Under the pieces are notes generated by a model. It was not told where the DNA came from. It did not search any database and worked only from the letters and a program-made list of their open reading frames with translations. Shown one piece after another: positions 17,315 through 25,929 of a stretch of 64,000 nt of DNA. The translations under genes were made by a program, and so were the position numbers. Every line of letters begins with the position of its first letter. The first letter of the stretch is position 1. The DNA is from Umezawaea endophytica (GTDB taxonomy: Bacteria; Actinomycetota; Actinomycetes; Mycobacteriales; Pseudonocardiaceae): assembly GCF_025061645.1 (NCBI RefSeq), contig NZ_JANYMP010000014.1:1-64000 (forward strand). The letters run 5' to 3'.

Positions 17315-17842
17315 ATGACGACCACCGCGACCACCGCACCCCCGTGGACGACCACCCGCTGGTTCAACGGCGATCCCCTGGAACTGGCCGACCTGCGCGG
17401 CCGGGTGGTCGTCCTGGAGGCCTTCCAAATGCTGTGCCCCGGCTGTGTCAGCACCGCCCTGCCCCAGGCCACCCGACTGGCCAGGACCTTCGGCGACGAC
17501 CTCGCCGTCATCGGGCTGCACAGCGTGTTCGAACACCACGCGGCCATGACGCCGACCAGCCTCGAGGCGTTCCTGCACGAGTACGGGATCGGCTTCCCGG
17601 TCGGGGTCGACGCCCACCGGGGTGACGACCCCACGCCCGTCACCTTCGCCCGCTACGGGATGCGGGGCACCCCGACCACGGTGCTGATCGACCGCGACGG
17701 CGTCCTGCGCGGCCACCACCTCGGCGCGGCCGACGACATGGCGCTCGCCGCTGCCGTGGCCCGGTTGATCGAGGCGGGCCCCGTCGACTGGCACGCCGAG
17801 CGGCCGTCGCCCGTGTGCACCGTGGACGGGAAGTGCGCCTGA
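17315..17842 (+). CDS. Thioredoxin-fold redoxin (TlpA/AhpC-like) with extra C-terminal Cys pair
   Basis: This 175-residue cytoplasmic protein has a thioredoxin fold: Cys41-P-G-Cys44 after V-V-V-L-E-A-F, the cis-proline region R-G-T-P-T-T-V-L-I-D, and a C-terminal C-T-V-D-G-K-C-A that adds two more Cys. No signal peptide is visible, unlike periplasmic TlpA. It ends the amidotransferase-MOSC-protoglobin operon. A disulfide reductase or peroxidase partner role is likely. The terminal Cys pair might shuttle electrons to the CPGC site (inference). Confidence 0.8.
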   Translation: MTTTATTAPPWTTTRWFNGDPLELADLRGRVVVLEAFQMLCPGCVSTALPQATRLARTFGDDLAVIGLHSVFEHHAAMTPTSLEAFLHEYGIGFPVGVDAHRGDDPTPVTFARYGMRGTPTTVLIDRDGVLRGHHLGAADDMALAAAVARLIEAGPVDWHAERPSPVCTVDGKCA

Positions 17843-17888
17843 GCGTCGGCGACACTGGGGGCTGATCATCGTCGGGGACGGGAGTCGC

Positions 17889-19127
17889 GTGGTGCGTGGA
17901 GTCGAACGGCGATCGGCCTCGGTCTTCCGGAGTCCGGACTTCCTCCGGCTCTGGACGAGCACGACCGCCTCCGGCCTGGCGACGTGGGCGCTGCCGTTCA
18001 TCCTCGGTCTGGCGGTGCTCGACCGGTCCATGACCGCGGTGGCGCTGGGTGTGGTCCTGGCCGCGCGCACGGTGGGGTTCCTCGTCGCGGTGCCGGTGGC
18101 CGGGGTGCTGGCCGACCGGTACCCGCGACGTCGGATCGTGCTGTGGGCGGGACTGCTCGCCGCGGGTGCGTCACCCCTGATCGCGCTGGGCCTCGGGCGG
18201 TCGACGGTGGTGATGGCGGTGGCCGCCGCCGTGGCCGGAGCGGGTCAGGGGGCGTGCAGGCCCGCGTTCCAGGCGTTGACGGCCGAGGTCGTCGCGGACG
18301 ACCGGCGGCAGGAGGCGAACGCGGCCATGACGTTGGCCGTGCGGGTGACCACGCTGGTGGCGCCCGGACTCACCGCCGTGCTCGCGGTCGTCGTCGACAC
18401 CCCGGCCCTGCTGGTCGCCACCGGCGTCCTCTGGCTGGCCGCCGCGCTCCTCCCGCCGCGCGGCACGGCACGGGTGGCGGTCACGACGGCCCGGCCCCGG
18501 TTCGTCGCCGACTTCGTCGCGGGTCTCCGCGAGGCCCGCAGGCACCCCTGGTTCCTGGCCGGTCTCGGCGCGCTGACCGCGGTGATCGCCACCGGCTACT
18601 CCGCGACCGGTGTGGCGCTGCCGCTGGTGAGCCGCGACCGCTACGGCACCGAAGCCGTGCTCGCCGCCGCACTGACCGCGTACACCCTGGGCGCGCTCGT
18701 CGGAGCGGTCCTCATGGCCCGCTGGCGACCACGCGCCCAGGGGTGGGTGGCGCTCGCGGGTCTCGGCGCCTACGGGGTCGCGCCGGTGAGCCTGCTGCTC
18801 TCCGTGCCCGCGCCGGTCGTGGTCGGCGCGTACGTCGTGGCGGGCTTGGGGATCGAGCTGTTCAACGTGCCGTGGTTCACCGGGACCCAGCGGGAGGTCG
18901 AGCCGACGATGCTGGCGCGGGTGTCCTCGTTGGACTTCCTGCTGTCCTACGGCCTGGCGCCGGTCGGTCTGGCGCTGATCGCCCCGGCGATCGACCATTT
19001 CGGAGCGCGGCCGGTGCTGGCGGTGTGCGCGGTCGTCTGCTTCGCCGCCCCCGCGGCGGCCGCGCTCGTGCCGTCCACTCGCGAGTTCCGGGCGCCTAGT
19101 CCCGGTCCTGGTGGTCCGGGCAGGTGA
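17889..19127 (+). CDS. Major facilitator superfamily transporter
   Basis: This 412-residue protein has about 12 membrane segments in two halves. The MFS loop motif between helices 2 and 3 reads L-A-D-R-Y-P-R-R-R. It resembles actinobacterial drug/metabolite exporters (EntS/MefA-like group); no substrate is predictable. Either of two consecutive GTG codons (17889 or 17892) may start it. Its 3' end overlaps the convergent MarR gene by 32 bp. That MarR is a candidate regulator. Confidence 0.85.
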   Translation: MVRGVERRSASVFRSPDFLRLWTSTTASGLATWALPFILGLAVLDRSMTAVALGVVLAARTVGFLVAVPVAGVLADRYPRRRIVLWAGLLAAGASPLIALGLGRSTVVMAVAAAVAGAGQGACRPAFQALTAEVVADDRRQEANAAMTLAVRVTTLVAPGLTAVLAVVVDTPALLVATGVLWLAAALLPPRGTARVAVTTARPRFVADFVAGLREARRHPWFLAGLGALTAVIATGYSATGVALPLVSRDRYGTEAVLAAALTAYTLGALVGAVLMARWRPRAQGWVALAGLGAYGVAPVSLLLSVPAPVVVGAYVVAGLGIELFNVPWFTGTQREVEPTMLARVSSLDFLLSYGLAPVGLALIAPAIDHFGARPVLAVCAVVCFAAPAAAALVPSTREFRAPSPGPGGPGR

Positions 19128-19698
19128 CCCGCAGTTCGGCGTCGCCGAAGGGCGCGTCGACGAAGGCGCAGTGGTGGGGGCGGGCCGCGTCGTGCGGATG
19201 GGCGTTCGGCCGGAAGAACCGGCAGGTCAGGCACATGCGGGACACCGGGATCGCCTGGCGGTCCTGGAGTCCTTTCATGATCGTGGCGGTGCCGCGGAGC
19301 ATCGCGGCGAGGTCGGCCTCCGACAGGACCGAGAAGGCCTCGCTCATCACCTGCGACACGTCACCCAGCCTGCGGGCCTCCGCGTCGCCCTCGGGGGTCA
19401 GGCGCACGACGGTCGCCCTGCCGTCCTGCGGGTCCCGCACGCTCTCCAGGAGTCCCTTGGCGCGCAACGCCTTCACCGCGTCGGAAACGGTGGGCGGCGT
19501 GGACGCAAGCGCTCCCACGACGTCGCCCTGACGGCGTGGACCGGTCTGCTCGGCGAGGAAGGTGACGATGTCGGCCTGCAAGGGCGAGAGGTTGTGCGGC
19601 CCGTTGTTGCGCCACGCGTCGATGCGCACGGCCTGACCGAGCCGCGCGAGCCCGACCAGGAGCTGCTGCGCGGGCGGCACCCCCGGTACCTCCGGCAT
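19096..19698 (-). CDS. Second MarR-family regulator with C-terminal four-Cys tail
   Basis: This 200-residue protein combines a MarR winged helix (about residues 10-150, wing Q-D-G-R-A-T-V-V-R) with the same extra tail as the regulator at 13137: Cys156-x2-Cys159, H-H-C177 and C193-P-D-H. The two tails share R-M-C-x-T-C-R-F-F-R-P-x-A-H and nearly identical Cys spacing. The ATG follows a strong GGAGGAG. It converges with, and overlaps, the MFS gene. A metal- or thiol-sensing tail is inferred. Confidence 0.8.
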   Translation of the reverse strand: MPEVPGVPPAQQLLVGLARLGQAVRIDAWRNNGPHNLSPLQADIVTFLAEQTGPRRQGDVVGALASTPPTVSDAVKALRAKGLLESVRDPQDGRATVVRLTPEGDAEARRLGDVSQVMSEAFSVLSEADLAAMLRGTATIMKGLQDRQAIPVSRMCLTCRFFRPNAHPHDAARPHHCAFVDAPFGDAELRVTCPDHQDRD

Positions 19699-19754
19699 GT
19701 GACTCCTCCACCGCGACTCCGCACCCGACGCGCGGCAGTCCCATCGTACTGGGG

Positions 19755-20303
19755 TCACCCGCGGTCGAGCGTGCCGAGGAAGTGGGCGAACGCCGTGTCG
19801 GCGCGGGCGTGGTCGGCGGTGGCGTCGAGGTCGAGGAGGAGACCGCGGATGACCGCCAGGACGAGGGTGGCGAGTTCCGGTCGACCGATGCCGCGCAGGC
19901 CCTCTTCGAGCGGGCCGAGCCAGTCGGTCGTCGCGACCCGGCGGAAGTCGGGCAGCAGCCGGTGCGCCGCGCTGTCCCGCGTCTGCCCGAACATCCGCAG
20001 GTAGGGCTGTCCTTCCGGGCCGGTGATGGAGGTCCAGGCGTTCGCCAGCGTGACGGTGTAGCGCTCGTCGGGTCGCACGCGGAGCAGGTCGCCGAACGCG
20101 GTGAGCTGGCGTTGCCGCGCTCGCTGGAGGACGGCGCGCAGCAGGGCGTCGCGGGTACCGAAGTGGTAGATCAGCATGCGGGTCGAGGTGCCGGTGGCGC
20201 GGGCGAGCGGTTCGAGCTTGTCGGGCAGGCCGTGGTGCAGCGCGTGGTCGGTGCAGGCGTCGAGCAGCCGGTCCTTGATCTCGGGTCGGGGGTGTCGTCC
20301 CAT
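19755..20303 (-). CDS. TetR-family regulator
   Basis: This 182-residue protein has an N-terminal TetR HTH (about residues 8-50, with L-A-R-A-T-G-T-S-T-R-M-L-I-Y-H-F-G in the recognition helix) and a helical ligand-binding domain. The start is ATG. It is divergent from the frameshifted hydrolase. The 74-bp space holds an ACGTA-N8-TACGT dyad suitable as its operator. The ligand is unknown. Confidence 0.85.
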   Translation of the reverse strand: MGRHPRPEIKDRLLDACTDHALHHGLPDKLEPLARATGTSTRMLIYHFGTRDALLRAVLQRARQRQLTAFGDLLRVRPDERYTVTLANAWTSITGPEGQPYLRMFGQTRDSAAHRLLPDFRRVATTDWLGPLEEGLRGIGRPELATLVLAVIRGLLLDLDATADHARADTAFAHFLGTLDRG

Positions 20304-20317
20304 CGGCGCACTTTTTC

Positions 20318-20335
20318 ACGTAATTGCCGCTACGT
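20318..20335. promoter_or_regulatory. Candidate TetR operator
   Basis: ACGTA and TACGT half sites, separated by 8 bp, lie in the divergent region between the TetR start (20303) and the hydrolase start (20378). The short arms make this a tentative operator. Confidence 0.35.
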
Positions 20336-20377
20336 CTACCGTTGGTCGGACAGCGGACGGTGGACGTGGAGGTGGCG

Positions 20378-21054
20378 GTGAGGGTCGTGTTCGTGCACGG
20401 GGCGTGCGTGCGGGACGGGTCGTGGTGGTGGCACCGGATGGCCGGGCTCCTGGAGGAGCGGGGGGGGTGTCGAGCGTGGCTCCGGAGCTGCCGAGTTGCG
20501 GGCCGGGAGGGTGGGGGCTGGGCGAGGACGTCGCCGCGGTGCGCCGGGTGCTGGAGGTCGGCGACGAGCCGACCGTGGTGGTGGCCCACAGCTATGGCGG
20601 CATCGTGACGGCGGAGGCCGCCGCGGGTGTGGCCTCGGTGCGGCACCTGCTGCTGATCTCGAGCTACCTGCCCGAGGTCGGGCAGGGCCTGTCGGACTTC
20701 GGTGGCGAGTCCCCCGCCCCGTTCCTCGACGTCGACCTCGACGCCGGGACGTTCGGGGTTCGCCCCGAGTTGCTGGTGGACACGTTCCTGCACGATTGCG
20801 ACGTCGACGTCCGGGCCGAGGCGGTGGACCACCTCGTCCGGCAGAGCGTGCGGGTCATCGGTCAGCCGGTCGGTGCGGCGGCCTGGCAGGACGTCCCGTC
20901 GACGTACCTCGTGTGCTCGCGGGACAGGGGCACGCCCGCCCGGTCGCAGCAGGAGTTCGCCCGCAAGGCGGGTCGTGTCGTCGAACTCGACGCGGGTCAC
21001 CACCCGTTCCTGTCGCGGCCCGTCGAGGTCCGCGACCTGCTGCTGGACCTGTAG
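20378..21054 (+). pseudogene. Alpha/beta hydrolase with frameshift at a run of eight G
   Basis: The N-terminus (GTG start after GGAGG; V-R-V-V-F-V-H-G-A-C-V) reads in one frame to about 20460. The remaining three quarters, with the nucleophile elbow A-H-S-Y-G-G and the late H-H-P-F-L motif, read in another frame. The break falls at a run of eight G (20460-20467). Six or nine G would restore one 224-226-residue hydrolase reading E-R-G then V-S-S-V-A-P-E-L. It may be a sequencing error, a real mutation or a slippery site. The TetR next door is its likely regulator. Confidence 0.75.
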
Positions 21055-21129
21055 GACGTCGCCCCCCGAGTCGTCGAATCGCGCCCGCGCGCCGGTAGGC
21101 CGGCGCTACGGTGTGGTCGGGGGGTAGGC

Positions 21130-21972
21130 GTGGTGGAAACAGAGGGTGACTGGGGTCTGGGCACGGCGACGCACCGGGAAGCCGTGGCGGCTCGCGAGTG
21201 GCTGGTGAGACGGGGTGCCCTGGTCCACATCCCGAGGCCGTTGCTGACGGTCCGGCTGGGCCAGCGGAACCGACGGCGCGTCTGGTTCGGGTACTACGCG
21301 GTGTTCGTGGTGCTGGCCTTCGCCTGCTACGCGTTCGTCCACTGGCTGGTGCCGGACCTGCCGGACGTGCGCGACGAGGACATGACCGAAGGCCTCGTCC
21401 TCACCTCCGTCTACTGCGCGCTCCAGCTCGCGACGTGGCGCACGTGGTCGCGCGTCGACCGCGGGCTCGCCTCCCACGAGGCCCTGAACGACCCGAGCCT
21501 GCCCCGCCCGCCGTGGCGGACGGTGCTCGGCGGCTGGTTCACCGCCTCGACGGCGGTCACCTTCGTCGGTGGGGCGGGGCTGGGCGTCGCCATGGTCGTG
21601 ACGACGCCCGCCCGGACCTACGCGTCGAGCTGGCTGGGGTTGCTCGCGATCGGTGCCCTGTCCACCGCGGTCGTCCTGACCGGCGTGCTGCGCGCGCCGG
21701 TCATCGCGGACGACGAGGCCACCCGCGCCGTGGACGACCTGGTCCGCACCGAGAACGCGAACCACGCCCTGCCCGCGATGTTCGCCGTTCCGGTGGTGTT
21801 CGACCTGTTCGAGGGCAAGCAGCCGTCGGCGTTCACCGGGGTGCTGATCGGCTACGTGGTGCTGTCCGTCGGGCTCCAGCTAGTCGCCGTGGTCGTCCAC
21901 TCGCGCCAGGTGCTGCCACCGGGTGACTACGGTCCTCCCTCCGCGGAGCCCGTGGGCTCCGCGGAGGCCTGA
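21130..21972 (+). CDS. Polytopic membrane protein of unknown function
   Basis: This 280-residue protein has about 5-6 hydrophobic segments (for example Y-A-V-F-V-V-L-A-F-A-C-Y-A-F-V near residue 57, and further pairs around 140-200 and 225-255). A cytoplasmic N-terminus of about 50 basic residues comes first. No family was recognised. GTG is the first in-frame start; the purine run GGGGGTAGGC just upstream may serve as ribosome site. It converges with the secreted DUF4832 protein gene with no spacing. Confidence 0.65.
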   Translation: MVETEGDWGLGTATHREAVAAREWLVRRGALVHIPRPLLTVRLGQRNRRRVWFGYYAVFVVLAFACYAFVHWLVPDLPDVRDEDMTEGLVLTSVYCALQLATWRTWSRVDRGLASHEALNDPSLPRPPWRTVLGGWFTASTAVTFVGGAGLGVAMVVTTPARTYASSWLGLLAIGALSTAVVLTGVLRAPVIADDEATRAVDDLVRTENANHALPAMFAVPVVFDLFEGKQPSAFTGVLIGYVVLSVGLQLVAVVVHSRQVLPPGDYGPPSAEPVGSAEA

Positions 21973-23652
21973 CTACGACACGGTCACCGAGTGCCGGAGG
22001 TCGTTGAGCCCGGTGGCCGCCTCCCACAGGCCGGTGTTGGCGGTCCGCACGGAGTACTCGGGCCTGCCGGGCAGCAGCGGATCGGCCAGTTCCAGCAGCA
22101 GCGCGTACGTGCCGGGGGTGAGCGAGGACGGCACGGTCACGGTCTGCGCCACGGTGTGCGCGCCCGGCAGCCACGCGCGGGGGTCGGCGGCGAGCGGGAG
22201 TCGCGTCTCCGCGCGGGTCGTGGTGTTGCGCAGCACCAGCGCCACCGTGCGCGGGTTGATCGTCGCGGCGTAGCCGTCGTTGGTGAGCCCGATCCGGACG
22301 GCGAGGCCCGAGCCGCGCGCGGCCGTGGCCGGGAAGGTGCCGTCGCGCAGCGTGAACCGGTAGCCGAGGCGGTTGGTCACGTCCGCCAGGCAGCCCCCGG
22401 CGGCCCACGACTGGAGGACGCCCTGGTGGTAGTCGGTGTTCAGGTACGTCCAGTGGAACCGCGACAGCTCACCGGTGGCCGTGGGGCAGTCCGAGCGGGG
22501 CGGGTTCGGCGCGCACGTCTCGCCGCCCATCGGCACCGTGCGGGTCTCGGCCTCCAGGTACGGGTACTCCACCGCGGTGTTCTCGTAGGTGCCGAAGTCG
22601 TCCGGGCTGGCCAGGAAGCAGTCGTTGTGGTGCCCGAGCCTGCCGCCGGCCGCGTACAGGGTGCGCTTGATCTTCGGCGTCCGGAGCTGCACGGCCCGCG
22701 TGGCGGGCAGGACGCTCAACAGCTTGTCCACCACCGCTTTGCGGTTCGCCCAGTCCGCCGAGGTGACCGTGCCCGCGTTGCCGAAGTTGCGGGTGTAGTA
22801 CCACTCGCCCCACGCGCCGACGAAGCCCGCCTGCACCACGGCGATCACGTCCGCGTTGGCCGTGAAGTACGGAGCGAGCTGGTCCAGGTGCCCCAGCACC
22901 CGGTCCTTCGGGGCGTCGTCACCGGCGTCGGACGCCGTGTAGGCGAAGCGCAGCACCAGTTTCACGCCCGCCGCGCGGGCCGCGGCGAACTGGCGGCCCA
23001 ACCGGTCCAGCGCGGTCTGGGCGATCGGCGAGGCCTTGTACTCCGCGAGGTAGAACACGCACATCACCAGCGTGACGCCCTGCGACGTCCGGTACTGGCG
23101 CAGCGCGTCGGCGGAGAAGTCGGCCTTGTCGCAGTCCTGGGTGTGGTGGTAGAGCCCGCGTTCCGGGTTGGCGATCACCTCGGTCGACGGCGGGTAGACC
23201 GGGCCGCTCGCGCCGCCGGCGTAGGTGTGGGTGACCTTGGCGGAGGTCTCGACCGGTGCCTCCACCTGGAACACCACGTCGGCGTCGTTCGGGCTGGCCG
23301 ACTCCCCGATGTCGGCCCGCTCGACCGTCCACCGGGCCGTCCCGCCCGAGGAGGTGAACGGGACCGCCTTGACCGCCGTCCACGCCCAGCCGCCGCCACC
23401 GTGCCGGTACAGGGTTCCGTTCTCCAGCAGGAAGTCCGCGCCGACCGCGCCCTGGGCGAACCCCGTGGCCGCGGCGCGGTCGACGTCCAGGTAGACCCGC
23501 GCGAACGCGGGTGTTCCCGTGTACCCGACCTGGTAGGTGACGGTCGTGGCGGTGCTGCTCACCGTCGGCCCGGTGATGGCGGCGCCCGCGGGTGTGGCGA
23601 CGACGCTGGTGAGGGCGAGCGCCATCACCAGGACTCGCACGATCTTCGGCAC
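21973..23652 (-). CDS. Secreted DUF4832/DUF4874 protein, glycosidase-like
   Basis: This 559-residue protein starts with a Sec signal peptide (cleavage near T-P-A-G-A-A, about residue 25). Next come a beta-rich domain (about 28-150), a DUF4874 TIM-barrel-like part opening N-P-E-R-G-L-Y-H-H, and a C-terminal DUF4832 beta-sandwich. Family members look like carbohydrate-active enzymes, but I know of no firm activity. The GTG has GGAGGAA upstream. It lies 62 bp downstream of the SurE gene on the same strand and may be the secreted end of the sugar-phosphate operon (inference). Confidence 0.75.
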   Translation of the reverse strand: MPKIVRVLVMALALTSVVATPAGAAITGPTVSSTATTVTYQVGYTGTPAFARVYLDVDRAAATGFAQGAVGADFLLENGTLYRHGGGGWAWTAVKAVPFTSSGGTARWTVERADIGESASPNDADVVFQVEAPVETSAKVTHTYAGGASGPVYPPSTEVIANPERGLYHHTQDCDKADFSADALRQYRTSQGVTLVMCVFYLAEYKASPIAQTALDRLGRQFAAARAAGVKLVLRFAYTASDAGDDAPKDRVLGHLDQLAPYFTANADVIAVVQAGFVGAWGEWYYTRNFGNAGTVTSADWANRKAVVDKLLSVLPATRAVQLRTPKIKRTLYAAGGRLGHHNDCFLASPDDFGTYENTAVEYPYLEAETRTVPMGGETCAPNPPRSDCPTATGELSRFHWTYLNTDYHQGVLQSWAAGGCLADVTNRLGYRFTLRDGTFPATAARGSGLAVRIGLTNDGYAATINPRTVALVLRNTTTRAETRLPLAADPRAWLPGAHTVAQTVTVPSSLTPGTYALLLELADPLLPGRPEYSVRTANTGLWEAATGLNDLRHSVTVS

Positions 23653-23714
23653 GCGATTCCTCCGTTTCCCCGCGGCGCTGCCATTAACCCACAGGGCGGA
23701 TCACCGTCGCGGCC

Positions 23715-24455
23715 TCAGACCTCCACGTCGGGGTCTTCCGACACCGACCGCAGCGGCGTGAGCGTCGGGTGGCCCTCGGCCAGCAGGGCGGCGTCGCTGC
23801 CGGGGCGCGGCTCCTCGTCCACCGACACCGCGGCGAGGCTGATCGTGCCGTCGTCGGTGTCGTGCAGTTTGCTGCGCACGGCGCCGAAGTCGGCCAGGCC
23901 CGCTCTCCGGGGCGGGCCCACCTCGGGGCGGTTGGGCACGTTGAGGTTGAGGACGCTGCCCGGTGGCAGCGCGGCGAGCCGGTCGAACAGCCCGGACGCC
24001 ACTGCGGCGGCCGTGGCCCAGTGGTGCTCGACGTCGGGGTCCAGTCCGACGTCCAGGGACACCGCCATGGCGCGCGCGCCGTTGATGGACGCCGTCAGCG
24101 CCGCGCCGACGGTGCCGGAGTGCAGGACGGCGCGGCCGACGTTCGCGCCGCGGTTGATCCCCGACAGCACGACCTCCGGCGGGTCGCCGAACGCTCCCTG
24201 GGACGCCACCAGCGCGATGAGGCCGGGGTGGGCGGCGACCGCGAAGCAGGGCACGTCCGGCAGGTCGGGCAGGTCCCGCCGGGCGACCTCGATCCGCCGG
24301 TCGTCCTGGGCGGCGGTCAGGCCCGCGCTGGTGCCGCTGGCCTCCGCGGCGGGCGCGGCGACCACCGCGGTCCACCCGTGCCGGACCGCCGCGCGCGCCA
24401 ACGCCGCCAGCCCCGGTGAGTCGATGCCGTCGTCGTTGGTGATCAGCACCCTCAC
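23715..24455 (-). CDS. surE: SurE-like 5'/3'-nucleotidase
   Basis: This protein of about 246 residues has the SurE metal site T-N-D-D-G-I-D-S-P-G-L at the N-terminus and the S-G-I-N-R-G-A-N-V-G loop, so it should be a divalent-metal phosphatase acting on nucleoside monophosphates or other phosphoesters. The GTG start overlaps the stop of the PfkB kinase gene (GTGA), so it is preferred over an in-frame GTG five codons upstream. Coupling to a sugar kinase suggests that it dephosphorylates a related sugar or nucleotide phosphate (inference). Confidence 0.85.
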   Translation of the reverse strand: MRVLITNDDGIDSPGLAALARAAVRHGWTAVVAAPAAEASGTSAGLTAAQDDRRIEVARRDLPDLPDVPCFAVAAHPGLIALVASQGAFGDPPEVVLSGINRGANVGRAVLHSGTVGAALTASINGARAMAVSLDVGLDPDVEHHWATAAAVASGLFDRLAALPPGSVLNLNVPNRPEVGPPRRAGLADFGAVRSKLHDTDDGTISLAAVSVDEEPRPGSDAALLAEGHPTLTPLRSVSEDPDVEV

Positions 24456-25378
24456 GCGGCCTCCTCCCACGGCGTGAGGACGACCCGGTCGACCATCTCG
24501 CGCACCACGTCGCCGCTGCCGGACCCGAGTCCGTGCCGGGTGACGTTGAGCGCGCCCGCCGCGGCGCCCAGCCTGAGCGACTCCTCCAGCGACAGCCCCT
24601 GCGCGAGCCCCGCGGCCAGGCCGGCGGTCATCGAGTCACCGCCGCCACGGGTGTCCACCGGGCTCAGCGCGGGTGACTCCACCAGGTACAGCCGGTCCTC
24701 GACCAGCGCCAACGTGGCCTCGGCCGCGCGTGACACGACGACGGCGCTCGCGCCGCAGGTGGCCACCTCGCGGCACCCGGCCACCAGGTCGGGCAGCGAA
24801 TCGGACTTCGCCAGCCCGTCGGACACCAGTTCCTCGTGGCTGACCTTCACCACGTGGGGGCCGCCCGCGAGCGCCGCCGCGAGCCGGTCGCCGGACAGGT
24901 CCACCACGACGCGGCAGCCGTGGGCGCCGAGGTCCTTCGCGAGCCGCTCGTACACCGAGTCGGGCACCGGCTCGTCCTCCTCCGCAGGGCCGCTGAGCAC
25001 CGCCACGCCCGCGCCGAGCGCTTCGACCAGGGTCAGCTCGTACAGGTCGTCCAGTTCGTGGCGCGACAGCACGTCCGCGGGCATCCGGATCACCTGGTCG
25101 CGGTTCCCGTCGCGCCGGTCGTGCACGTACGCGCCGTTGCGCGCCGCGACCTCCCGCACCCGCAGTTCCACCCCGATCAGGTGCCGCAGCACCTGCCCAG
25201 TCTCGCCGCCCAGCGCCGAGCACAGCACCACCTCGACGCCCAGCGACTCGATCATCCGCGACTGCCACACCCCCTGGCCGCCCGCGTGCACGTGGACGTC
25301 CGGCGTCCCGTCCAGGTCTTCCACCGTCACCGTCAGCAGCGGGGACGGCGCGAACACAGCTACTCGACCGTTCGTCAT
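24452..25378 (-). CDS. PfkB-family carbohydrate kinase
   Basis: This 308-residue ribokinase-fold kinase has a glycine-pair substrate motif early (H-A-G-G-Q-G-V-W) and the ATP/anion-hole motif D-T-R-G-G-G-D-S-M-T-A-G with the catalytic Asp. It is closest in style to 1-phosphofructokinase/tagatose-6-phosphate kinases of the FruK/LacC group. It lies in the DeoR-SRPBCC-PfkB-SurE order on the minus strand, next to an AgaS-like isomerase operon. A ketohexose- or tagatose-6-phosphate substrate is plausible (inference). Confidence 0.85.
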   Translation of the reverse strand: MTNGRVAVFAPSPLLTVTVEDLDGTPDVHVHAGGQGVWQSRMIESLGVEVVLCSALGGETGQVLRHLIGVELRVREVAARNGAYVHDRRDGNRDQVIRMPADVLSRHELDDLYELTLVEALGAGVAVLSGPAEEDEPVPDSVYERLAKDLGAHGCRVVVDLSGDRLAAALAGGPHVVKVSHEELVSDGLAKSDSLPDLVAGCREVATCGASAVVVSRAAEATLALVEDRLYLVESPALSPVDTRGGGDSMTAGLAAGLAQGLSLEESLRLGAAAGALNVTRHGLGSGSGDVVREMVDRVVLTPWEEAA

Positions 25379-25406
25379 ACCGGGCTATTACCCGTTTTGT
25401 CCGAAT

Positions 25407-25835
25407 TCAACCCGTGGAGGGGTGATCGCTCTCGATGTAGGACTTGAACCCCTTGAGGTAGCTCTGCAAGCGCGCGCCGACGACGCCGAGCGCCGACCCG
25501 ACCGCCTCCAGCGCGCCGTCCGGCTCGTAGTCCATGTGCAGGCTGACGCGCGAACGCCCCTCCCCCACCTCGGCGAACGTCACCGAACCGCTGTGCCGCG
25601 CCCCGGAGGTCGCCCGCCAGGTGATGCGCTCGTCCGGCAGCCGTTCGACGATCTCCACGTCGAACTCGCGCTGGACACCGGCGAACCCGGTCATCCAGTG
25701 GCTGTGGTCGTGGTCGCGCTCCGTCACGTGCTCCACACCGGACATGAACCGCGAGAACGACTCGGGGGTGTCCCACTGGCGGTAGGCGACGGACGCCGGG
25801 ACGGCGACCTCGATCGCCTTGTCGTAGATCGGCAC
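25407..25835 (-). CDS. SRPBCC-family (START/polyketide-cyclase-like) protein
   Basis: This protein of about 142 residues has the helix-grip fold: V-P-I-Y-D-K-A-I-E-V at strand 1, Y-R-Q-W-D-T-P-E-S-F-S-R-F helices, and a C-terminal long helix. It resembles actinobacterial cyclase/dehydrase proteins that bind hydrophobic ligands. The GTG at 25835 follows an AGGAGG, so the longer GTG at 25877 is rejected. It lies between the DeoR regulator and the PfkB kinase; its role in a sugar operon is unclear. Confidence 0.8.
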   Translation of the reverse strand: MPIYDKAIEVAVPASVAYRQWDTPESFSRFMSGVEHVTERDHDHSHWMTGFAGVQREFDVEIVERLPDERITWRATSGARHSGSVTFAEVGEGRSRVSLHMDYEPDGALEAVGSALGVVGARLQSYLKGFKSYIESDHPSTG

Positions 25836-25929
25836 GGCGACCTCCTGATCGATGGCGTGGTCGGTCCAACGTCCCACGCGCCACGCCGGGGCGCTGGACG
25901 AAACCGGCCGGGGTCGACCGCGTGCGAGG

